Source: Ahaetulla prasina (lineage: Eukaryota; Chordata; Lepidosauria; Squamata; Colubridae). Taken from it: DNA of 64,000 nucleotides. Each line of letters opens with the position of its first letter. The first letter of the stretch is position 1. The stretch lies in the NCBI RefSeq assembly GCF_028640845.1, contig NC_080548.1:20661821-20725820 (forward strand), read 5' to 3'. Made by a program: the position numbers and the translations under genes. Positions 57,448 to 64,000 of the stretch are shown piece by piece. Under the pieces are notes generated by a model. That model ran no database searches. It saw nothing but the letters and a program-made list of their open reading frames with translations, and was not told the origin of the DNA.

Positions 57448-57545
57448 ACACACACAGACACACACACACACACACATAGAGACAGACACACAAACACACA
57501 GAGAAACACACAGACACACAGACACAAAGAGAGGAAGAGAAAGAG
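57448..57545. repeat. CA/GA-rich simple repeat
   Basis: Imperfect CACA and CAGA units shading into GAGGAAGAGA. Confidence 0.9.
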
Positions 57546-57700
57546 GAGAGAAAGCTTGCAGAGTAAAATCAAAGCTTTTCAAAAAGCAAATGACATTTTA
57601 AAGAAATATTAATACTTTGTCTCTTTCTCTTTATTTTGCCATTCTCAGTACTCTCTCTTATGGGGACTTACCTTGACCTTTTCTTTTTATCCCCCCCCAG

Positions 57701-57804
57701 AAATCCCCCCAAAATGCAGTTGCCTAAGGACACAGGAATATTGGCAAAACTTCGTCAGAGCAGAAATCCCAAGCTTGACAAGTTGAACTTTGGAAAGTTT
57801 TCAG
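57701..57804 (+). CDS. EDN2: EDN2 exon 4 (predicted)
   Basis: A strong acceptor (T-rich then eight C and AG, ending 57700) opens a 104 bp frame that continues exon 3 in phase 2 without a stop and ends at a GTAAAA donor in phase 1. It encodes a basic, hydrophilic stretch (G-I-L-A-K-L-R-Q, K-L-D-K-L-N-F-G-K-F). This part of the precursor is poorly conserved, so the support is splice sites and frame more than similarity. Confidence 0.6.
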
Positions 57805-58029
57805 GTAAAAAAAGTCTGCTTGTGAGTCTTTTAATATTCGTATCACGTAACGATTTTGCTGCATATTCAGTCCCATTGGGCAAATGTGAAGAGCTGCAAA
57901 ATGCTTTGGACCAGAGTTTTCATAGTCATTGCTCACCCTCCTCTTGAAATTCTGGAAATGGAGAGGTTCTTTGACTAATTCTCTGTCAGAAATCCGTCTC
58001 TCACCAATCTAGAATATCTGTTTTAACAG

Positions 58030-58620
58030 AATAATAGAGTTGGAAGGGTCCTTGGACGTTTTCTGCTCAAGCAGGAGATCTATACCCGTGATGGCCAACC
58101 TATGGCGCGTGTGCCAGAGGTGGCACACAGCGCCCTCTCTGTGGGCACGTGCGCCTTTGCCAGCTGCCTTTCTCATTTCCGGCACATACATGTGCGCCGG
58201 CCAGCTGGTCTGTGGGTGCTGGAGCACTGGAAAACAGCCTGAAAAATGGCAAAAAAGGCTGTTTTTGGGGGTGTTTTCAGGCAGTATTTCAAGCCAAAAA
58301 CAGCCTGAAAAACAACCTGAAAACAGCCCCAAAACAGCCTGAAAATGGCCTGAAAAATGGCCAGAAATGCGCAAAAAAAAAAAGACATGTGTGCACTGCT
58401 CAGTTGGTCTTCAGGTTTCCGGTACTCCGGCGCACGCACATGCACACCCATGCATGTGTGTTCAGGTTTGGGCACTCAGTGTCAAAAAGATTCACCAACA
58501 CTGATCTATAGCAAACAAATGGTTGTCCAATCTTTGGGAAAGCACATCCTCTTTGATAATAAACTCATTTCCCCATTGACTTAATGAAGTCTTCCTAATA
58601 CATAAATCTCTCCTAAAAGA
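58030..58620 (-). mobile_element. CR1 LINE 3' remnant split by a hAT element
   Basis: AATAGAGTTGGAAGGGTCC leads to GCAGGAGATCTATAC, and after the insertion CR1 resumes with CAAATGGTTGTCCAATC. Confidence 0.75.
58086..58503. mobile_element. hAT-like element, family F
   Basis: Starts CCGTGATGGCCAACCTATGG and ends AAAAGATTCACCAACACTG, imperfect inverted termini. Flanks ATCTATAC and ATCTATAG match at seven of eight bases. Its middle repeats a GCCTGAAAA-type word in both orientations. Confidence 0.82.
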
Positions 58621-58782
58621 GTAGGGAAACTACTGACAACATGCTGCAACATGCCTTAATGTGTGATGGGAACTCAGCCACTCTTGGTATATTTTCCAAA
58701 TCAGGTCGTGGCTTAAGCCATAATATGATTTTCTGAGAGGGTTCAGTGCATACTGGGTATCACAATTATATTTGCTTGCATG

Positions 58783-59068
58783 CAGTGGTGGGATGCTGCC
58801 GGTTTAACAACCGGTTCGGTGATCGCCCGCTTTGTGCATGCACGCACACACTTTTACAAATACCAACCTTCTGTGTTACCCCCTTGGGAGTAACACAGCT
58901 GAGGTGCGGCAATCTGCTCTGCCATGCCAATCAGCTGAGAAGTAAGTAAAGCACAGGGGTGGGTGGGTGGGTCGACCTGATTGTTGGAGGGAACCGCTTC
59001 ACTCCCAGCTGATCATTGGCGCTACGGGTTCGCCCAAACCAGTCCGAACCTGTAGAATCCCACCCCTG
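58783..59068. mobile_element. hAT-like family B
   Basis: CAGTGGTGGGATGCTGCC to AGAATCCCACCCCTG, flanked by the exact 8-bp duplication CTTGCATG. Confidence 0.92.
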
Positions 59069-59234
59069 CTTGCATGGGTTTAGAATGTTGTGTGTTGTTT
59101 CCCTTGGACTGCTGAGCTCCCCAAAGTGAAATATAATCTTCAGTAAATATTCACGCGGCCTAGGTATAATGCTGACTATTTATTTGATGGTATAATTCAC
59201 AGGTTCTTATGCTTTCCGGAATTGAATTTACCAG

Positions 59235-59284
59235 AAGGGTCTCTCCAAGATCTCAAGGTCTTCCATGGGAAAAGGGTTTCCTGA
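59235..59284 (+). CDS. EDN2: EDN2 exon 5 coding end (predicted)
   Basis: Using the acceptor TTACCAG ending at 59234, phase 1 joins to 15 codons and TGA at 59282-59284. The peptide includes L-K-V-F-H-G-K-R, comparable to the V-K-S-L-F-A-K-R of human preproendothelin-2. The precursor would be about 158 residues, against 178 in human. The pyrimidine tract is weak. The neighbouring acceptor at 59202 would instead end the protein after seven more residues, so the exact terminus is uncertain. Confidence 0.4.
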
Positions 59285-59822
59285 AGATAAAGGGATCAGC
59301 AGGAAACTTAAGGATGCTCCTTGTCTTAGTCAGTGGAGTTCTCCATTTCCAAAGATGCTCCTCTATTAAGGAGTCAAAAGGAGAGGACACGTAACATTGA
59401 TGGAGAAGAAGGAAAAGTCTACAAAAAGCTGCGACTGGGATGAAAAAGGAACCTCACTGCAAAATGGAACACTTCCCCTGTTAATCCAAAGATGATACCG
59501 AAGAGGAGAAAAGATCTCGCCGTTTTTCTCCTGCTCCTTGATGTTGCTCCTCCTCCTGTGCTTCTTTGTTGGGTGAAGATTATCCATGGGGTTCCCAGAA
59601 AATGTCCAGGTGGATAGCTGGCAATTTATGCATCCAGAAAATTTTTTGGGGAAACGCACTATGTACAACCCTGAATGTAACAGTGCAAAGTCCTTTCCAC
59701 CAACTTCCCTGGAACTTGCTTGTGCTGTTTTAGCGTTTGATTTTAGAGGTCATTTGCTTGTGGGGAAATCAAACAGCTTCCCCACAATTCTGCCCGAATT
59801 CCTCTTTATTTTTCTGTCAATG

Positions 59823-60351
59823 CAGGTAAATCCTCAACTTGCAACCCCAGCTGAGCCCAAGATGTATGTTGCTAAATGAGAAATGTATGAAGTGTCCCAT
59901 TTATACGATTTTTCTTGCCACGTTTGGTAAGCGAATCACTGCAAGTTGTTAAACGGGTAACACGGTTTGTTAAGTGAATCTGGTTCCCCCCATTGACTTT
60001 GCTGGCCAGAAGGTTGCAAAAGGGAATCACGTGACCCCGGGACACTGCAACCGTCATAAATGTGAGTCAGCTGTCAAACATCCGAATGTAAATCACGTAA
60101 CCGTGGGGATGCTTCAACGGTCGTAAGTGTGAAAAATGGTCATAAGCAGTGGTGGGATTCAAGTAATTTAACAACCGGTTCTCCGCCCTAATGATTTCTT
60201 CCAACAGCCAGTTCACCAAACTGCTCAGAAAGTTAACAACTGGTTCTCCCGAAGTGGTGTGAACTGGCTGAATCCCATCACTGGTCATAAGTCACTTTTT
60301 CCCAGTGCTGTAAGCTCAAACGGTCACTGTTATTAGTTGAGGACTACCTGT
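59823..60351. mobile_element. Tc1/mariner-like MITE, family C, with nested hAT
   Basis: CAGGTAAATCCTCAACTTGC to TAGTTGAGGACTACCTG, followed by TA. Split at GTCATAAG by a family B element. Confidence 0.82.
60147..60283. mobile_element. hAT-like family B nested, 137 bp
   Basis: CAGTGGTGGGATTCAAG to GCTGAATCCCATCACTG, flanked by the exact 8-bp duplication GTCATAAG (60139-60146 and 60284-60291). Confidence 0.93.
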
Positions 60352-61339
60352 ACATATCTGCGAATGAGACAGATGCAGCCTTCTTTTGGGTCCCCTTTTC
60401 TCCCAAGCCATTAAAATAAAAGGGGAAGGGGAAGTTAAGTTGTAATAGTCCTGATTTAAAATATCACAAGGAATCAAGAATAGTTTAATCAGGTTAATTG
60501 CCACAACTCCTCTTAAGAATCTGGGCATCATCCCCATACTTTTGTATTATAACAAAAGTCCATCAAAGGTTGTTCATACGCTCTGTGGAGACTTTTTTGT
60601 TTTTTTTACTTCATTCAGGAAATAAGCATTTCATCTCATTTTTATTCAAGGGAATTCCTTCCTTGTCTTAAACACAGGACACTTTAACTCTTTTCCTTAT
60701 GAAATGTAGCTTCAGTTATAAACCATAACGTCCAAAGAAAACTTGGTGGGATATGCAATCTGGCCGAGAAGCTCTTATCCCAGCTTGTTTCCATTGTGGT
60801 TTAAATTTCTCTGTACAGCTCTTTAAAAACATTACTTCAAATGTTTGTCTTGTATGTGGCTGCTTAAAGCACAATGTATATTTTTTCTAAAAATCCAAGC
60901 GGGTCTATTTTACTTTTGCACTTGGGCAGATTTCGTTCAGTCTCAAAAAAAGAAAAAAAAAATCTGCTTCCTTGCACAAAAATGAGTAAAAGGCCCTCAT
61001 TTTGTCCAGTCCTAGATTTATGCAACCAAAGATGTTATGGAAAAGGGAATTTTACCTGCCATCTTCCTCTTTGCGTGCACTTTCTTTATGTAGCATTCCA
61101 GTGCTTGACTAGACATGTAGATAGATGTAGATATATTTATTTTTTCCAAACTTTTTTTTTATTATAAAATACAAACTTTTATTTGAAAAAAAAAATAAAA
61201 AAATTAAATTTACTAAACCAACTTTTCTGTGTTTCTGATTCAGGGGTACGAGAGGAGATTCCATAAATGGAATTTTTTAAGAGCGGATGTTTCTTTAGCT
61301 ATATTACACAAGAACCATATAAACGGAAAGGCCTTTGAT

Positions 61340-62068
61340 ATGGTTATGTTTATTTATTTATTTATTTATCACATTTATATACCGCCCTATCTCCCTAGGG
61401 ACTCAGGGCGGTTCACAGGCAAGTAAAAAATACATATAAATACAAACTAAAATAACAGTTAAAAAACTTATTCTACATGGCCGAATAATTAAAAAACAAT
61501 ATAAATAATAAAACCCATTAAAACCAGTATAAATTTAAAATCTAATCCAGTCCTGCGCAGATAAATAAATGTGTTTTAAGCTCGCGACGGAAGGTTCGGA
61601 GGTCCGGAAGTTGACGAAGTCCTGGGGGGAGTTCGTTCCAGAGGGTGGGAGCCCCCACAGAGAAGGCCCTTCCCCTGGGTGTCGCCAGACGGCACTGCCT
61701 AGCTGACGGCACCCTGAGGAGTCCCTCTCTGTGAGAGCGCACGGGTCGGTGAGAGGTATTCGGTAGCAGCAGGCGGTCCCGTAAGTAGCCCGGCCCTATG
61801 CCATGGAGCGCTTTAAAGGTGGTTACCAAGACCTTGAAGCGCACCCGGAAGGCCACAGGTAGCCAGTGCAGTCTGCGCAGGAGAGGTGTCACATGGGAGC
61901 CACGAGGGGCTCCCTCTATCACCCGTGCAGCCGCATTCTGAACTAACTGAAGCCTCCAGATGCCCCTCAAGGGGAGCCCCATGTAGAGAGCATTGCAGTA
62001 ATCCAGACGAGACATCACGAGGGTTACATGGACTATGTTGTAGGGCTGGAACAATTATGATGTTCACA
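61340..62068 (-). mobile_element. L2 LINE 3' end with 170-codon open frame
   Basis: The minus strand encodes S-R-L-D-Y-C-N-A-L-Y-M-G-L-P, L-V-Q-N-A-A-A-R-V-I, L-H-W-L-P-V and F-K-A-L-H-G-I-G-P-G-Y-L, the reverse-transcriptase C-terminus of L2. It then runs through the 3' end to ACCGCCCTATCTCCC and the tail. The frame is open for 170 codons, which suggests a young copy. Confidence 0.93.
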
Positions 62069-62100
62069 CATCATAATTGTTCCAGCCCTACAACGTAGTC
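62031..62100. repeat. inverted repeat, 32-bp arms with 6-bp loop
   Basis: Left arm 62031-62062, loop TTCACA, right arm 62069-62100. The arms pair at 31 of 32 positions. The left arm is L2 sequence. Confidence 0.95.
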
Positions 62101-62624
62101 CAGGCAAGAAGCACAATCAGGATTAGTAACTCAATCTTTATTGCAAAGAACCTTGCAAGAGTGAAAGTATTTGTCCTCTCATTTTCTTTTACTTTCCAGA
62201 AAACTAGGGAGGGTCTCTTCTGAAAAGTTTCCCACATATTCCCTCCTTCAAACTCAAATACCTTTTACACACCTGTTGTGCAGTCTGTGACTCTCCCTTC
62301 TGCTCCCAAGGCCATTTCCAGACACCATGGCAATGACATTCTGTTCAAAATAACATTGGATGATTTGTGATTGCTGAGTGTGCTATGGGAAGCCAGACTT
62401 TGACCTAGTATGTTGTCTGCATCAGGCCATTAAATTAAACCATAACATAGCTTATTTGCTTAGGCACAGCGTGTTATGTGAACACCGCAATTATATTTGC
62501 TAACCTGGGTTAGAATTTAGGGTGGCGTGCAAATCAAACTACAGAGACTCTTTAATTTCATTAACCATTTCTGATTTATTAGAATATAGAATAGATTTTT
62601 GGAGAAACTGAGCAACTTGCAATA
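62101..62624. other. intergenic stretch without recognised features
   Basis: No ORF or familiar repeat. Confidence 0.5.
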
Positions 62625-62940
62625 GAGCATAGAATAATAGGTTGGGTGGGACCTTGGAGGTCTTCTAGTCCAACCCCCTGCGCAAGTAGAAGACCCTATA
62701 CCATTTCAGACAAACGGCTGTCCAATCTCTTCTTGAAAACCTCCAGTGGTGGAGCGCCCACAACTTCTGAAGGCAAGCCGTTCAGCTGATTGATTGACAG
62801 TTCTCACTGTCAGGAAATTTCTCCTTAGTTCTAACAGAATGACAGTTGAAAGGGACTTTGGAGGTCTTCTAGTCCAACCCCTTGCTTAGGCAGGAAACCC
62901 TACCCAACTTCAGACAAATGGTTATCCATGGTTATATTAA
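62625..62940 (-). mobile_element. two CR1 LINE 3' ends in tandem
   Basis: AATAGGTTGGGTGGGACC begins one copy at 62638. A second begins with AGTTGAAAGGGACTTTGG at 62843, inside the CR1 sequence of the first. Confidence 0.8.
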
Positions 62941-63430
62941 TGCATTTCACCCTCAATCCCCGTGGGCTCTAGGCATTTTGCAGCTATTGCAAGAGCAGTA
63001 ATAATAAATGATCAATTTTAAAATGTTGATAACAAAAGTATCTCTTATCTTGGACTCAGCTTGGTCAGCTCCCTAAAGACTAACATTAACTAAGGCCTTG
63101 AATGAGGTGCCATTTTGTGTTTACAAACCCTGAGGATTATTATTTTTTTTGGTACGAACCCAGTCAGTATTTCTCAACCAGCCATTAACATAATGGGGCC
63201 AGAAGGGCAATTTCTTTGAATCACCTTTAACGTTCCCCTAATGAACTGAACTCCTTCTTCTTAATGCACAATTAAGTCTATTCCGAACAGGTTGTAAAGA
63301 CTTTGGCATCGCTAATAAATTGTTGATCAGCTAATCAGGTGAGTCAATCTGAAATTAATATTTTCTTTGGTACTACCGAGCGAGGCTCATAAAAATCAGG
63401 TTGGAAAAAGGATGGGAAGAATGTGATTAG
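62941..63430. other. intergenic stretch without recognised features
   Basis: No gene or repeat can be supported. Confidence 0.5.
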
Positions 63431-63434
63431 CTTC

Positions 63435-63780
63435 AAATTTATTTATTTATTTTTTATTTTATTTATTTATTTACTTATTTATTTATTTTGTCACAACAGT
63501 ATATATAAGCATAAGCATGAAAGTAACTATATAATATATAAGCATATATATATATAAGCATAAGTAAGTAATAACTATATTGATTGGATATAATGAATAT
63601 ATAATGTATAATATATATAATAATATTATATAATAATATAATATAATATAATAATATAATATATAATGTATTATATGCATAATATTATATATATAATGTT
63701 ATATAATATATATTATGTATTATATAATGTATTATATATATATTATATTATATTATATACAATATAATGTATTGTATGCC
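63435..63780 (-). mobile_element. LINE 3' tail followed by AT-rich satellite
   Basis: TTTATTTATTTTGTCACAAC is the tail of the 23475-type element in reverse. It passes into about 250 bp of ATAT/TAATAT simple sequence. Confidence 0.65.
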
Positions 63781-64000
63781 AAACATACAATACAGGTCAG
63801 TTACCTGCAGTCCAGCTACCTGGGCTTTCTGTGAATACAGCCTCTTGAAGAAGGATGTAACAAACAAATTAACCGCTGAACGAACACACCTTTTTGCTAT
63901 AGCTATAAAGTGTATCCCAAGATATTGAGTAGGTATAAATCAGTAACATTCAAGAAAGCTTTGGAGAATTTCCTGAGTCATGTTCTTATACTTATTTAGT

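Larger units (their letters stand above)
54572..57700 (+). other. EDN2: EDN2 intron 3
   Basis: Contains TATC and AGAAT repeats (54668-54785), a large TATC/TGTC array (54918-55192), a SINE (55721-56087), a TTG/TTA repeat (56751-56835) and a CA-rich stretch (57448-57545). 55193-55720 and 56088-56750 are unrecognised. Confidence 0.65.
57805..59234 (+). other. EDN2: EDN2 intron 4
   Basis: Contains a CR1 remnant split by a hAT element (58030-58620) and a family B hAT (58783-59068). Confidence 0.5.
59285..61210 (+). other. EDN2: probable EDN2 3' UTR and flank
   Basis: Mostly non-repetitive apart from a MITE at 59823-60351. 60540-61200 is AU-rich with AATAAA at 61194-61199. A transcript end there is possible but unproven. 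Confidence 0.35.

Noticed and set aside
59203..59225. Alternative EDN2 exon 5 acceptor ending at 59202
   Set aside because: It reads only seven codons to a stop without similarity to the family tail; kept as the second choice.
61542..62054. Cellular gene on the minus strand (170 codons)
   Set aside because: The peptide is the L2 reverse-transcriptase C-terminus and the L2 3' terminus follows.

Overview
The window is nuclear DNA of a squamate reptile, most likely an advanced (colubroid) snake. The repeats show this: CR1/L3-type LINE 3' ends fused to AGAAT, ATAAC and TATCC pentanucleotide arrays, BovB and L2 LINE pieces, two families of squamate tRNA-derived SINEs, and many small hAT and Tc1/mariner-like elements with intact terminal inverted repeats and target duplications. 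Coding exons occupy under 5% of the sequence and all confident ones are on the + strand.

Two genes are recognisable. At the left edge are the last two coding exons of a schnurri-type (HIVEP) ZAS zinc-finger factor (3034-4073 and 5018-5866), followed by a probable long 3' UTR to about 14.55 kb. At 50.6-59.3 kb is a complete-looking five-exon preproendothelin gene. It has a TATA box, an optimal Kozak start, a signal peptide, a mature peptide with the four endothelin cysteines and Trp21, and an endothelin-like second cysteine motif in exon 3. Its signal peptide, the G-Q-A-A-A start of its propeptide and the C-A-T-F-C of its endothelin-like motif point to EDN2. HIVEP3 lies immediately upstream of EDN2 on the same strand in mammals, so the first gene is assigned to HIVEP3; the two calls support each other. 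The two genes cooperate only through conserved synteny; no operon-like link is implied.

Layout: 1-3033 HIVEP3 intron with transposon pieces; 3034-14550 HIVEP3 3' end; 14.7-16.2 kb CR1 copies around a small antistasin-like ORF on the minus strand; 17.1-18.4 kb a large pentanucleotide array; 19.2-19.6 kb a small non-repetitive island with an exon-like ORF; 19.7-32 kb dense nested transposons; 32.14-33.56 kb a hAT element with intact target duplication carrying an approximately 800 bp CpG-rich segment; 34.0-37.67 kb a 1.83 kb tandem duplication, each unit holding two solo LTRs in opposite orientation; 38-49.5 kb BovB, L2, further LINE and hAT copies and a 0.5 kb polypyrimidine tract; 49.5-59.3 kb the EDN2 promoter and gene; 59.3-64 kb EDN2 3' flank, L2, CR1 and AT-rich satellite.

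The most interesting items are the CpG-rich cargo inside the hAT element, the lineage-specific endothelin-2 peptide, repeated hAT insertions at the same internal site of a host MITE, the tandemly duplicated double-LTR unit with in-frame ORFs in both LTRs, and two orphan exon-like ORFs between HIVEP3 and EDN2. Exon boundaries were read by eye from splice consensus and reading-frame continuity; no alignment or expression data were available.
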